Assembly (NCBI GenBank): GCA_900239685.1
Contig: OENT01000618.1
Coordinates: forward strand, 1 to 64,000
Length of the DNA: 64,000 bases
Reading direction: 5' to 3'
Source of the DNA: Rotaria macrura
Lineage: Eukaryota > Rotifera > Eurotatoria > Philodinida > Philodinidae
This document shows, one piece after another, positions 12,501 to 26,500 of this stretch. The position numbers and the translations under genes were made by a program. The first letter of the stretch is position 1, and each line of letters opens with the position of its first letter. The notes beneath the pieces are model-generated. The model worked only from the letters and a program-made list of their open reading frames with translations, did not search any database and was not told where the DNA came from.

Positions 12501-15105
12501 CAAGATTTTATACCATTCTGTCAAAAATCAATCCTGTGAAAAATATAATGCACAGCACATGCAGTTTTACGAAAACTTGTCGATAGCAAGCCGTTTTATC
12601 TGACATCATATCAACGATAACATTTTTAGACATCTAAAATACAACACAAAGGTCGCTAGGATGCAATCATCAAAATAGATGGTACTTGTTAGCTCGCTTC
12701 GTCGAGCTTTAACGTTTTACTCTAACTGACCTCAAAAAGACATGCACATAAATATATATATGAGAAAACAAAAGTGAGAGAGAGAGAAGATAGAACAACA
12801 ACATAGAACGAGCAACGACTGGATATCGAGGGAAGAACTAAGGATGATTCACCGCTAACAGTACTCGAGCTTAAATAGACGACGAAATGCAGTGTAAAGC
12901 ACTCTTTTCGGTTGTACAAAAAACGAATGTCGCATAGAAAATCAGTAGTCAGCCTACGACTCCATTCCTAATATCTTTTAGGAATCAGAAATAATCTGCC
13001 TTGACTCACCAATGAATGACACACAATATTGGCCGACGAATTAATATAACATAGGCACAACATGAAAAGCAGTTTTCCAGAAATTCATTATTCTGCCAAT
13101 CTTTACGTACCGTCAAGCAGATTTTCAGAGATAATTGATACTTCATCAAGTAATTATTTCGATGGTTCATCGTTTTATATCAGTTGTATTCCCAGCTTTT
13201 TTTGAAAAATTAGTCTTTTTCCAAGTCACAAATTGACGAATAACCAATTGAATAAAATTCAAACTATATTGTTTCTCAATAAATTTGAAATAAAAAAAAT
13301 GTATATCAATTACAATACAATCACTTTCTAGAGTTTTCGATGACGATTTCAGCTACTTTCTGAGTACAATACTAGAATTATTCATGTTGAATTCAGTTCT
13401 ATATAATCAATCTTGTAGTTTTTATAATATATAATGTTTCTCTATACATCTGTGACTCGATTTAAAAATACAATAATACGCACAAAATAACAGCTACGAT
13501 ATAACAAATGATTTCATGAATGCCTTGAATACCATCGATACTTGTTTTTCTTTCGGGGTTACGTTTTCCACCTGAGCTAATCTCCCACTGAATTCTGGGC
13601 CATGTTTATAACGTAGATACAATTCATACTAAATTGATAGGCATAGATAGATTCCTTGTATACTGAACGCCAAATGGGTCATGTCCTTTCTTAGCATTTC
13701 AATTGAACAGCATACATACAGAATCAATTTGGAGATAATACGAACCCTATGAATATATTAAAATCCAATACCTGCTCCACCGATGAAAATTTTACTTTTC
13801 TGATATAGTTCTAAATCTCAATCTTATGCACAAAGCAGTCTTCAATGAAATGACTGAATACGAAGAAAAATATGCTGCTAACGACGAACCAACAAATGAA
13901 AGAGTAAATGGAAAATTTAGATTAAGATTGAGAATGCTATAGCCTGTGGGTGAATTGATAATTCTTCAATGTGATAATATGCCAAAATCAATGTCAAGTA
14001 TATCGAGGCCAAATGTAATTAAACATGAATTCGTTTTATGAAAATAAGAATGAAACAATAGAGCGGTTGCAAAATGGTCAGCATATATATTTTGATCTTT
14101 GATTATAATCAGAATGGAAATAGACAACAAGTACGACAATTCTCTGAATGAAATTTTCTATCAGTAAGTTTCGATTGAATAAACGAATCCATCAAAAGAA
14201 TGGATATAAAGATCTCGATTGATGACTCATTGTACATTAATTAGCAGATATGAACTTGAGCACAACGCGTCACATATCTTACTGCTTTTCCGACAGAGGA
14301 GGTTATCGCTATGTATTGTTAGGATGAATAAATGTATCAGTATGATTGTCTAAAACGAATGAAATGCTGAATTTTCATGAACAATACTATCATCTTCACA
14401 TAAAAAGCCGTTTTGATGATCCAACAATACCTATGTCCCGGGAAATAATGCAAAGAGATGACGTCTCTGATTCTAAAAATAACTTCGACTTATTTGTTTG
14501 ATAGTTGTTTTAATCTACTCATATAGGTAAACAGATAACTATCGATTTATCATTTACAATTATTTTTTGAATCCCTTTTTATAGTAGTCATCGATCATTA
14601 TTTATTATCGTACTTTCCGTGAGAGATTTTCGTTTTGTTCGTGTTTTGATATAGTATTCTATTCCGAACAAACACACAGATGAATCATTACATACCCACA
14701 CCCAATATCTCCCTTGATACGTGTGAATCTCTGCCATACAATAAGTATGAACGGAGTGCACTCATCTCAACATTTTTTAGAGCCTTTGATTTGAAACGAA
14801 AATTAGTAGCTAAAATTATCAGTATGCATAAAATTTTGCGTTGAAAAAGCATAGCTGGCCTCAAACCAAATGCAGTGACGTCTCGCTGACAAGATTGGTG
14901 CAATATCAAAAGTTTCATATTGATTTACTCCTCCGCGTCCTGTTACACGTTCAAAATAAATCAATTTTCTGAATTAAAACTGAAGGAATACTAATAACAA
15001 AAAACTACGCAAACGTATTGCACCATACAAATAAAGTTCTTCGAATGTAGCAGGACGAATAGTATTTTGAGGGAATCTGTAAAAACGACAAATTTGAAAC
15101 GAAGT
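6590..15105. other. 8.5-kb gene-poor stretch
   Basis: No open frame longer than about 75 codons with plausible protein character was found on either strand, and I recognise no RNA gene. The DNA is AT-rich and largely free of obvious long repeats. Two things stand out: a GC-richer patch near 8600-8760, listed separately, and a GA-rich patch at about 12774-12790. It may hold regulatory DNA or very decayed repeats. Confidence 0.5.
8600..8760. other. GC-richer island of unknown nature
   Basis: About 160 bp of distinctly higher GC content than its surroundings, open in two frames on the plus strand but without codon patterns or motifs that I recognise. Possibly a fragment of a dispersed repeat. 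I could not find clear terminal repeats. Confidence 0.3.
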
Positions 15106-15566
15106 TTAATTGTCGATTTCATCCGACCAAGTCTGTGGAGGAACCTCAACTTCTTTCGACGTATCCAATTCTGCCACGCTGTGAAGTTCCTAGTTTCAGC
15201 AAGGTCTATTATCCGAGAGTTTTACTAATTCAAATAATAACATACCAGGGGTTTTGACAAAAGTGATTTCACATAGGCACCGAACAGCTTATAGTACGGA
15301 TTGTTGATGTGAGTCTGCACATCACTCTGCTGTTCATACCGTTCTACGATTGCAAACTTGTTTGAATCGTTCACATCTGTTTTAGAATGACAGATTGTAT
15401 CTTTTTCTAAATAGCAGAATAACACACTCTCTTTACCTTGGCTAACGAACCAGTCGATAGTTCCTTTATCCTTGGCATAGACGCGGCTTGCTTCTATTAA
15501 TTTTGCCTTTACTTTTTCCACGTGCTCGCTTTTCACAGCCAGATGTACAATAATAGTGAACACCAT
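15106..15566 (-). CDS. Small ABM-fold (antibiotic biosynthesis monooxygenase-like) protein
   Basis: Two exons, 15246-15566 and 15106-15189, joined across a 56-bp GT-AG intron in phase 0, give 134 residues. The first about 100 residues have the pattern of a dimeric alpha/beta-barrel ABM domain: an opening strand (MVFTIIVHLAVKSEHVEKVK), a helix, then GTIDWFVSQGKESVLFCYLE, FAIVERYEQQSDVQTHINNP and a closing helix YYKLFGAYVKSLL. Members of this family are small cofactor-free oxygenases or stress-related proteins, common in bacteria and fungi; the substrate here cannot be read from sequence. The second exon adds an acidic tail (ELHSVAELDTSKEVEVPPQT...). No signal peptide or membrane segment, so probably cytosolic. 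Bacterial-type ABM genes in bdelloids can be horizontally acquired, but the intron shows it is host-adapted. Confidence 0.85.
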
Positions 15567-17478
15567 CTTGAAACTCTATTATGCTTGAGTAGTAGAAAAA
15601 AAATAATGCAAGAGAAAGGACAAAATTTCACGTACACACTCCCAAAGGATAACAAAAAGTGAAAAAATACTGCTCACTCGACCCTTCAGACTTTCGTTGA
15701 TAAGGTATCTACTTTCCTTGCTTATGCAGAAGAAAGAAAGAAAAATGAAGGCAAATGAAAAGGCGAATTGGTCGAATAGACTTATCATTCGATTACACAA
15801 ATGAAATATGGATCAAATAATAGAAACTATCTGTTAGCTCTTGATTAAGGGGATGTCAATACTTAGAACTGAACATTACTATGTTAAATATATCAAATGA
15901 GCTTACATCAAATAATTGATAATGTAGCTGGTTCAAACAGGTATTTGTTTGATCAGAATTATTTAATAAAGTCGTTGAAAACGAACGACGTAATAGACGT
16001 TGAAAACAAAACAAAAAAGAGATGGAATGACAACGTTAGAAAAACGAATGATACATGTATATTGGAAAATTAATCACGTGAGTTGATTGACCAATATAAC
16101 GTATAGTACGGGTGCAGAGCAAACGAAGTATGCAGAAAAAGACGAATCAATATCAAAAAATGCACTTGTGTGCGCCATCTGAGGTTTTGGCATGGGCGCG
16201 AGATCTCGCTAACACTATTAGATGTAGAAAAATTTTCTCTTTCGAACTACATATTTGGTTTTGTTCGGAAAAGTGTCCCGCATGATAGATGGCGCTGTAA
16301 ATTCGTCATTATTACGGTATTTCCTTAGAATCATCGCAATAATGTCGGATGATGAAGGGAAGAGAACGCAAAAAATTCTCCATCAGAATTAGCTATTGGC
16401 TCTAGTCAGCCATTATCGTTTGTTTATCGCCACATACCAACAGTGATCTCGGAAACCCGACTTAGGCGCGAGAAAAAAATAGTACTAAAATTCCTATCAC
16501 TCTTTATTACTGCAAATGAGATTAGTGAGAATCCTCGAAAAAGTGTCCCCCGACAAAGCCTACAAAGTGCATTTTCTGCTATTGATTCGATGAATCATCG
16601 GACTCTGATCACGTACTAGTAACAGAACAAAAACAAGCAGATTAAAGGAAAATATAGTGTTATACGTTTAGCGTCTGTTAACGACATCTATTGATGCTAA
16701 CACTATCGTTAAGCGCCTACAAAATCTCGTGCATTACTCTAAGTTAAACTATTACACAGGCAGTCAGAAATTAGCCAAACAGACTCTTTCACGGTCACCT
16801 GAAAAAATCTTGTTTTCAAGAAAAAACTAGCCACTTTTTGATAACATGAAAACGACACTTTAAGATTCGTAAAGTCACCACAATATGTTTCTGCCTTGCC
16901 AAAGGCTTCAATCTTGGGTTTTCTGTGTGACTCGGAAAAAAGCAACACACATACTACACTGTTACTAAAAGGTGGAAACTACAAAGTAGTGACAGTAATT
17001 TAGAACATTGCTTTCAACAAGATCCGGATGTAGATTCGAACCGACTGATAGCTGCATGTGCATCTATACCAGAACCGTGACCCAGATATACACCCTAAAA
17101 ATTTTAACAGCCTTAGGTCAACATTATTTCTGTACTTTTAACGCTCTAAATCTTTGTCTCTATACTGTTAAGAATTCTATTTGGTTTTCGAAAGGTTTTT
17201 CTAGTTAAAAGTTATTAAAAAAAGTGCAAGACAATTTACAGCTGCACTGGATACTTTGTAAGATCTGAAGCAAAAGAAGACTAGGGATATTTTACTCTGC
17301 GAAGACGTTGTTCATCGGAGGAATTTCATTTTGATACACAATTAGCAAATTAGTAACATCAGTTCGTAAAAGAAATGAATCAATTTTTTCAGTCTTTTTA
17401 TTGAGGAGTTATCTTTTTTTTCACTATTCTTTGTGTTTCGATAATGAAGTTCTACATCCAAAGACTTATATTTTCAGA
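15567..17478. other. Intergenic region between the ABM gene and the SLC43-like transporter
   Basis: No convincing coding sequence. A few short GC-richer patches occur near 16150-16300 and 16450-16480 (gcgccat / gatggcgc are inverted with respect to each other), hinting at a decayed small repeat, but I could not define its ends. Confidence 0.4.
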
Positions 17479-19775
17479 TTAGAAGTAAGTAATATTGGGT
17501 ATCTGCTTTCTATATTTTCTAATAGTGATAAGCCAAATTTGAACAAGATGACCCGACATTAATACAACCAATACCAAAACAATGACCCAAGCCTAAGATA
17601 ATATTAGTAAGAATGAGATCGAAACTATGTAATCGATAAAATTCTCACTCTCCAAGATTGAGACACATCAGTTGTTAATTGCACTAGTCCATATTGAATA
17701 CAAGTAATCGCGCCCGCTGACGTCCACATAATGCCAGTCAATCGACCAATATATTTCGATGGAAAACTAATAAAGACAGAAAACGATAATATGGTTGAAT
17801 TTCATTGTGCTACAGAATATATTATTCATATTTTTAGATACATATGTATGTAATTGTGTCGAACATGATCAAAAATTTTCTCTGCTGAACTCACAAAGTA
17901 GTAACAACTGCTTGTGAACCAGCAACAATGGCTGACCGCCCTATGTAGTTAAAAACTAGTGCAGGAACGATAACGGCAGTATTGGTGAACATACAAATAA
18001 TACATGCGACTATATTCAAAATCCATGAACATGATTGAGCAATAGAAGCATTCAATATTTTCTGTTTTGAACCTGAATGTAAATTTGATAATATTTGAAT
18101 ACGATATTCATTGATAAACTTTAATACATACTCTTATCCGCTCGAAATGCAAGAAGGAAACCAACGATTGGACAAAGAAAAATTTGAGATAATGATGCCA
18201 TATTGAACACAAATGTATATTTATTACCTATAATTAATTCATTTTCAAAAGAGTACTTCATAATAATGAATAATGGATGTTTTTGAATTGAATCAAAATT
18301 CTCGAATAATACTATAATTATCATACTTTTCGAGCGTCTAACGATATTTGATTTCAAATCAGATCAACAAAAGTCAATTAGGTCCCATCTTGACTATTTT
18401 TCAATGGCAAATGAGGGAGAAATAATCTAAAGCAAACTCTGTAGTGTCTGGCAGTAGTTTATTGCATTCTTGCATATTCATGTTCATCGACGAGTGTGAC
18501 TTAAGTTATCATTTCGTCTCACGAAAGATTATCACATTGAATGATAGGATAACTGATTAGAATTCTCACAAAAATAATAGTTTACTTTCATTTACTTATT
18601 GTTTTATCATTATGATTGATGTAATAAACCCACGGATACCAAGTAACCGATAGAAGGATATTAGGCATTAATAGAAAACTTAAGTAGAGAACGACAAAAA
18701 TATACAAAGGGCTTGTTAAATGTTCCCAAATTCCTATACGCCGATAAATTTTTCCATACCATGTAATTTCCGTCTTCAACTCTATGTCACAAAATAAGAA
18801 AGATAGAATATACAATTTAAAATTAATAATTTTGTTCGTGTTATTTACCATCTGTTGTGATCGTTGTAATTTGTTCTAATTGTGTATCGAATTCATATCC
18901 AAGATTTAATATTGGAAACTTCCAATCAAGAAATAGAAACGATGAAACAAGCATCAATCCCCCAAATGACGTCCAGATATAAGATAACTGTGATAATGTT
19001 AGTTTATCATTATCAATTAAAATCTTGAAAAAAAACATTTGCTTATTGAAGTTTTACTTTGATAGAAAATTTACTTGAAAAATAGAATACCAAACCGATG
19101 CTGACAAACTTGAGCCAACAAGTAAAGTTAGCAGAAATGCCCTTGCTTTTGAAAAATAACTGCATGCTGCGTAGCTGGTTATTTGTACAATAATACCGGA
19201 TAGTGCTGTGAACAATGTGTGAACAAACAATAGCGAGTCCCTATCTGAAATCATGAAATATAAAAGAAAATAGGGAGACAATGGTCTTTCGAAACACTTA
19301 TCAGATTTAACAAGTGCCAGCGCTAACCATCCTATAACGTGAAGTATTCTGAAAAATGTAAAAAAGTAGTAGCTATTTGAAAATCGAAGTATCAATAATA
19401 AACGATATACATTCCGATTAATTTTACAAATCGACCACCGAACATATCAATCAATATACCAACAATTACAGATGGTAAATTAAAAAAAATGATACCCAGA
19501 GTTAGCGCATTCTGAAAATCAACAATGGCAATAAAGTGAATGCTTAATGTTTTAAGGTATTTTACTTGATATTGTTGTGCTTGACGACTGCAATCTTGTT
19601 CTGTCGAATTAATTCCAGTTGATAATTGACAATAATTACTGTAGACACCATATTTTGGCAACACTGCGAAAAGTGCAGGAAATCCAAAAATATTCGCACT
19701 GATCAGGTTCACTTCAATTAAAAGCCAGATCATGCCGATGCGTTTTCGCCATGAATTTATACTAGATGAATTCAT
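17479..19775 (-). CDS. SLC43-like major facilitator transporter (amino acids/nucleobases)
   Basis: Eight exons fit with consistent phases and GT-AG borders: 19411-19775, 19075-19348, 18849-19023, 18596-18781, 18132-18311, 17895-18072, 17649-17766 and 17479-17592, giving 529 residues, close to human SLC43 proteins (about 490-570). The start ATG at 19773-19775 opens MNSSSINSWRKRIGMIWLL. TM1 (IWLLIEVNLISANIFGFPAL) is followed by an extracellular loop with cysteines and an N-glycosylation site (YSNYCQ...INSTEQDC), the usual SLC43 layout. TM2 and the loop FNLPSVIVGILIDMFGGRF match the MFS D-x-G-G-R signature. A large cytoplasmic loop lies near residues 230-320, and the C-terminal half has FPSKYIGRLTG, again SLC43-like. 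About 12 membrane helices in all. SLC43 members carry large neutral amino acids or, for A3, purine nucleobases; which applies here cannot be told. The gene looks intact. Confidence 0.88.
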
Positions 19776-20066
19776 GCTTGATTTGGTCTAGTTAAAACAA
19801 AGCATTACGTTTACTAGATGATTTTGTTCAAGTCAAGAACTATAGCTGCCATTATGCCAGATGTCACTATTTCACTACTCGTATCATAGATGTAACTCAT
19901 ATCCTTCCGAAACTGTTTAAAATGCTTGGTTTTCCAAAAATACTCTTAATTAAAACTTGCACAATGATGGAGTAGAACAAAAAAGTGAACCTGTGACGCG
20001 CACAACATGGTGAAAATGAACTTACTGTAAGACTCAGGATCTTCTATTATAGGAGAGGAAGGGACT

Positions 20067-20094
20067 CTGAGAGAGAGACAGAGAGAGAGAGAGA
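20067..20094. repeat. (GA)n microsatellite
   Basis: An imperfect run of GA dinucleotides, broken by one CA. Simple repeat. Confidence 0.85.
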
Positions 20095-22642
20095 CTATTA
20101 ATTCAAAGACATCGCTTTGATAAATACTGAGGCTGTTTGTCTTCATTGAGCAACCATTAAATCGAAGCCAAAGAGGATTCATATTCATACATTACCCATC
20201 TAGAATTATAACCCTTCTACTAGGATTATCAATATTTTGAATTAGTGGTCTACAAAAAATTGAATAATGAAATTTCAATCTGAAAATGCACTCACCAACA
20301 TATTTTCGTGGCTCCTCAAATGTTCGAAGTATTCCAGGTCAAACGAGTATATATTTGCTATGTACACAGAGTTTTATGACGTGTCAATTCAGTTCTATTG
20401 CTAAGCCTGTAAGATACGGTTAATCATTAGATACTCAATGTCACACCTAACATGCATTATTCGAGCTGAAATTTGTAAAATATTGTAATTATCTTTTTGT
20501 GGAAATATTTCCGATATACATTTCATTGCCCGAGATTCCATTTATATCAAGCCAAGAGTTTGAAAATTTCAATCGAGGATTCATTACTCTAGCTAGGTAA
20601 CACTCGATCTAAAGTTTTCTAGATTGGAACCAATCTTACGTGTTGTCACTTATGAGTCTACATATCCTGTTCAATCAATATCCAACATCCTAGATCTTTC
20701 CTTTGTTATCATAAATCTGAAGGACAAATAAAATTTCTTTTTTTCTAAAATTTCTAGAAAAACTGTTTTTGAGGTCATATGTGACGCATTATTATTCTTA
20801 CGGCAAATATAAAGGAAGAAGAGATCTGATCAATGAATTCTGTATATAGTATTTCATTGAATACTAAATGATGAATGTATTTTTTGTGAGGTTCAAGTCG
20901 AATATTTAAATCATGACGTACCAATCTTAATTTATGAAGCCTTATATATATTCTACAATCGTTCTGTCTTTTGCACCTTAAAGAGCTGCCCTATGAATTA
21001 ATCCTGTTGAGTCGACAAGATTTTTGTACTGTTGGTTTTTATACCCCAATGGTTATTCAAGTCATTTTTTCATGCTACGAAAAACAGAAGCGCTTCGTCC
21101 TTGCTCCAAGCAGTTTACTTTTGTAGAAAGTTATAAAACACAACAAAAAATTTAATCATTCTCAAAGCTGCATTCACCTGTGATATCAAACATCCCTCTC
21201 CCATTCTTCCTGTAAAAAATATACTTTTCACGCATTATAATCAAGTTCAACCTATGAAAACTACGCTCGAAATTTTTTATCGTTAAAAGGGGCACAAAAG
21301 AAATCAATGACCATAATGAAAGCCAGAACTCACGAAAATTCTGCGGCTATAAGAAACACATTTTTTGTGACTGTCTTTCTTGAAATATATACGATTTAAT
21401 GTGATTGCTTATATGGTCAAACGAACTTCTTTTCGAACCATTGTCATGAGAAAACCTATGAGTATGAATACGTTGAAATATTCTTCTTTAATGAATATTC
21501 TTAAAATCTGCATGTACCGTTATTGAACTATATACTATATATGGGTCTGACGAAGATGGGTTTTGGTAAAGTGATATTGTGGATGTAAGTCATCTCTTTC
21601 TCCATTCATATCAATAATCACACCCCACATATTAGATTTGACTAGAAACCTTTTCCTCAGACACCAGCAGCTTTGAAGATTAACTATTTGAACTGTTAGT
21701 TGATGCTTCCTAATTCAGGTACGATTGAGATTAATAACTATTGTACTTCCCAATCGTCATTAATCGAGGAAAAATGCATTGTCATGGAAACAAAAAACTA
21801 TCTCTCATAAACTGCACATAAAGATTAACGATTGAGAACTGAGGGTATAGATAAGTATGTGTTTTTATTCTCTTAGACGACACTCTCATTGTTTTCAACG
21901 ATCATCTTGATAAAACTCCACGATGCTATTTAGCACGTGTTGGAGTTTAAAAGAAAAACGAACAATGAATTGCTTGAAATATTTTGTTTTCTCATTTGTT
22001 TTCGACTGACTAAAACTAAATAAGAAAATTTACACAGACATACTTTCATTTGTTTTTGTCATGTACATTAAAAGAATTAAAATCAATGTTTTTCTCTACT
22101 AACTATTTCCAAGGTTTTAGTTTCTATATTTATTCTCATCAGTTAAAATCTGCCATAAGCATCATCCTCTTAGAGAATGGTGATGTAGCGAACGAATAAA
22201 CTAAACAAGTATATGAACTGATTAAAATTACATTGCTAGTATAGATTCGTTTATAGTAAGCAATACTTCATCATCCTTAGATAAAGTCAACAATTGATAC
22301 AATATTACTTTAAACTAAAACAATTCGAAAGAATGAATCGTTTTCGAATAAAGTATTTCCAACAAACTATAGAATGTTTCTTCTGTTTTCTGATAAAATG
22401 TTTTTCTTTACCAAGCGCTTTGTTACGTAAGGTCACGAGGTCATTTGTCTGCCTATATCGTTCTCTTTGCCAGTTTCTATAGTAATTTCGTACTTTATCT
22501 AAATTATATGAATTTCGAATTCTATTCACGTGCATTGATAAATTGAGCAACACAACCAGTATTATGGTTTCTCGTTATCTCAATCAATTATTTTTAATAG
22601 ATCGTCATAGCTTACGGCTTTACTAGTGTATAAGGGTGTTAA

Positions 22643-22662
22643 GGGACGATATCTATCGTCCC
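22643..22662. repeat. Short perfect hairpin
   Basis: Eight-base arms GGGACGAT and ATCGTCCC flank a four-base loop. It is GC-rich compared with its surroundings and could be a small stem-loop or a remnant of a repeat end. No T-run follows that would suggest a pol III terminator. Confidence 0.5.
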
Positions 22663-23502
22663 AACAGCCTCCACATTGTGTTTCTTTTCTGTTTTCCTTT
22701 CTCGTTGGTCATCCATATCTATATGTAAAGTATGTCGATGATTTAGTTTAGTGAGAAGATAGTTTGTTCTAAGGTGAGTCGTCTTCGCTATCGAGCGAAG
22801 TGGCAAAGCCACTAATTCGTTGTTTCTTTCGTTGGCTTTTTCATCACTCAAATAAACATAATGCAGATGATTCCTAACAAAGGGATACATATATTTTTTC
22901 TAGAAATACATGTTTCAGTATATTGTTCTAGATGCTAGTAAAGCTGCAGTCATCCTTGAAGAGTTCAGAAATGAATAATTAGAGATAACTAAGAAAGGTA
23001 AGATATTTGAATGGATAATTTTAAGATATTTCTTCTTTCAGTTTTTCATAACAACGAATTGCCTGATATTGAAATTAAGACTCTTCTTGCTAACCAATTC
23101 AATACTTTATTATTGAGTTAGTTAAATATAAAAATGCAGTGACATGCATCATTGATCTACGAAAATAAAATATGTTTCGTAAATGTTTGAAGTAAATATC
23201 CCATTTCTTGTCAATTTTTTATTGATCAATTGAATAAATAATTATTCGTGTTCATTTTATACTTACTTGCGAAAAACTTTTGATTTAAATGTTCTACTGC
23301 TGCCAAATGTTCCCTTATATAGAGAAACGAAACTTATTTTTTTCATTATACTCTTGTAAGGACACAGGGTTTATCGGTGGGTGTGACCGATTGAAAGATG
23401 AATTTATTATGATACTCATAAGAGTATGAATCGAATAATTTAAGTAAGTCAATCGGTTGTACATGAATCTCTGATATTAAATGATCTAAAAATAACTTTA
23501 TT

Positions 23503-26500
23503 TTATTCCCCCGCTGCTTTCAGTTGAGTTTTTATCATAGGAATGTCTTTCACACGTTGAATGTAATCACGAATAATAATCAAATATCTAGCTTCAGGCT
23601 TGTGTATTATTTCTTTTGAGTGATGTGTATAATCAGCTTTCAGTTTTTGGAGCTCATTATATAGAGTTAAATTTGATTGATGATAAAGTTTGTTGTCACA
23701 AATATAGCTTTCCTCCTTGATCATTCGACTGAAACTGGCCAAGAATAGATCATCACTACCACATATGTTATTATGTCTTAGGAAATACGCGAAGAACACG
23801 CTTGCAGAAAAAAGCTCTTTATTCCAACGATCTAAATGATCAAACTGATATTTTGATTTATCGACCATCATATAATTGAGTTGATAATCAACAGGAATAT
23901 GTTGTTTCGAGTCACACTGACATTGATCGCAACGGTCTCGAAATTCGTGTAAAGAGTCACAGTGGATCCAAAAGAGACCACATGGTTTAATTAAACGCGG
24001 ACATAAGTAGCAAATAGCAGATGGTCTTTGAATAGATTTTGGAATAATTTCGACGCAATAATAACAGGATCTTGCTCTTTGAACGATTTGATTTCGAAGA
24101 ATGTTTCGCATTGCTTCTGTCATTGGACGAACCAAGCGAAGAATTTCAAATTGAATATAACCTTGTTTTTGAGACACTTGGTATGTGGAATGTGATAGGT
24201 TGGGATGGTAAATAAATTGTAGAATTAGCTCTACTCCTTTCTTGGAGATATTCCAACTCTTTTCACAGATTGGATCTTGCTGATTAAAGTGATAACCTTT
24301 AGCCAAATGAAGAATGAAAGTGCTATCTAAGTAGATTATTTTCTTTTTTTTTACAGGAATCATGGAAAGAGAAGATGATGTCAGTAACCTTTGAACTAGT
24401 TTGTTTCTATCACTATCACTTATTTGACTTGACAGACACTTGGTAAAACAGAAAATTAAATTCTCATATGCTTCTTCACCGATACAATCGAACAATGGTG
24501 CCAAAAACTGTTGATAAACAGTGAGGTCGGAATCTTCGGATTGCATCAAAATACAGAGGGCACTCACATGCTTCATGTGGCTGATATATAATATTGTTTT
24601 CTGCAGGACTGACATGTTGTCCGATTGATTGCCTTCATTAGAAAATCCCGGAGTATCAACAATGCATAGCCTTTTATCCTTTCCCATGTTGAATGTGTGC
24701 ATTTTGCAATGTTGGGTTCTGCATTTGCCAGCATTATTATGGTATTCGTTTGGATCGTTACTACCGATTCGAATGAACCGTTGGGCTATATCATTCTTGA
24801 ACCGGTAGATAAAAGGAACGTATATATCAAACCTCGCTGTATTCGACTGAACTTCAGACCATGTTTTAAATTTCAAGCAATTGGCAATAGTGTTAATAAG
24901 CATCGATTTGCCAACACCTGATTTACCTACTAGAACAATATTGATCACCTGATTCTCGGAAGGTTTTGAGGAAGTTGCGCCCCTCTCTTGATCCTGTAGA
25001 AACAGTAGCTCACGTGCACTAGTATCTGGAGAATAATTCTTTAAGGGGAAAATTGTTATGGCGTTCAATCCACATTGAGAGTAGGTGAAATCAACATACT
25101 TCAAATTCAAATGAGAGTTTTTCTTGTATTCATCAAACATACGTGTAATGATCACATCCAATTGAGACCTATACATTGCGTTTAGAATATCGTTAGAACA
25201 CAGGATACGTTTCTTCTCATCATCTTTCATTAAATGTTTTTGCATTGCTTCTGCACTATCTCCTTGCTTAATACCAACATTTTCTGCACGAAGGTATTCA
25301 AAATGTTGGCCTTTCAAGTCCTTGATGAAAATCTGCTTCTCTTCCAAAGTTCTTAGAGTATGTCTCACATCGTCGATTGTGTGCTTCAATTTCGTTCCTT
25401 CTTTCATTCTTAATTCACACTCCAGAACCTCCAGCGACTCATTATTTTGACGAATTTCGAGAATCAATGATGCAGTTTGCTTTACTTCCTTCTTGTATCT
25501 GTCTTTTAATTCTGAAACTTGTTTATTTACTGCATCGAACTGTTCGCTGAGGTAAGATTTTCCAATTTCAGTGATTTTATACTGAACAAACGTATTCCAT
25601 ATTTTTTGAAGAGATAATAGTGGAAGCCAATATTCTTCAATTTTTGTTATGATTTTTGGTTCGATTGGAAAAAATTTGGTTTTATTTTGATTGTCATTGG
25701 GATAGAAAATGTTGATAGGATGCAAAATATAGTTGCACGGTTGAAATTTTGCAACGTCAGTTTTGAATTTGAAGATTTCTCGACATACATCAACGATCGT
25801 TTTCTGATCGATTGAAGAAAACAAATTCGAACACACCCATGTAGAAACAATTCGACTTAGAGCATTGTCATTAAAAGTAGGCTCCTTGTCACGTTCCAAA
25901 CATTGGGATATTTGATCGAGGCTGTCATCAATTATGTTTATGTCATCAGGTGGTAATCTGAGTAGAACTACAACCTCGATTCCGCGATCTATTGCAGTGA
26001 TTACATGAGTCGCACGTATCGAGCATTCTTCTTGTCGGACACTTTTCTCGTCAATTAAAGCTTCATCTCGAATTTGGAAGGAATAATATAAGATACGGGT
26101 ACATTCGTCGATTTCAAATGGATACTTAACGACTGAAGCAATACCAAGCGGTGTCACCAAGTTCAATAGCACACTCAGTTGGAGGTCAGGAGAGAAATCA
26201 AGGCGTCCTAGAACGTTTTGATTCTCTAGTTGGTCTCCACGTTCTATAAAACACTTTATCGACACATTCGAGCGACCTTCCTTCACTTTCAAATTGATAT
26301 ACTGCGTTGGAACTATACTATCGTGTGATGCATCATAGAGAGATCCAATACGACCCGAAGAATCAATTGCTTTACGCGTGGTAGTGCTCATTTTAATGTT
26401 TTCACCCGATGATGTTTTCATGCTTAAATAGACGTTCTGCGTCGAAATAGCATCAATACTGAATCTCAAGCCAGGCTGTGAGAGATTAAACAAATTTATT

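Larger units (their letters stand above)
19776..23502. other. 3.7-kb intergenic region
   Basis: No supported gene. A GA-dinucleotide tract sits at about 20067-20094 and a perfect short hairpin at 22643-22662, both listed separately. An 83-codon minus-strand frame at 22639-22890 has no recognisable motif and was not called. Confidence 0.4.

Noticed and set aside
22639-22890. 83-codon minus-strand frame
   Set aside because: No domain or splice context, and a perfect DNA hairpin covers its 3' end; not enough to call a gene.
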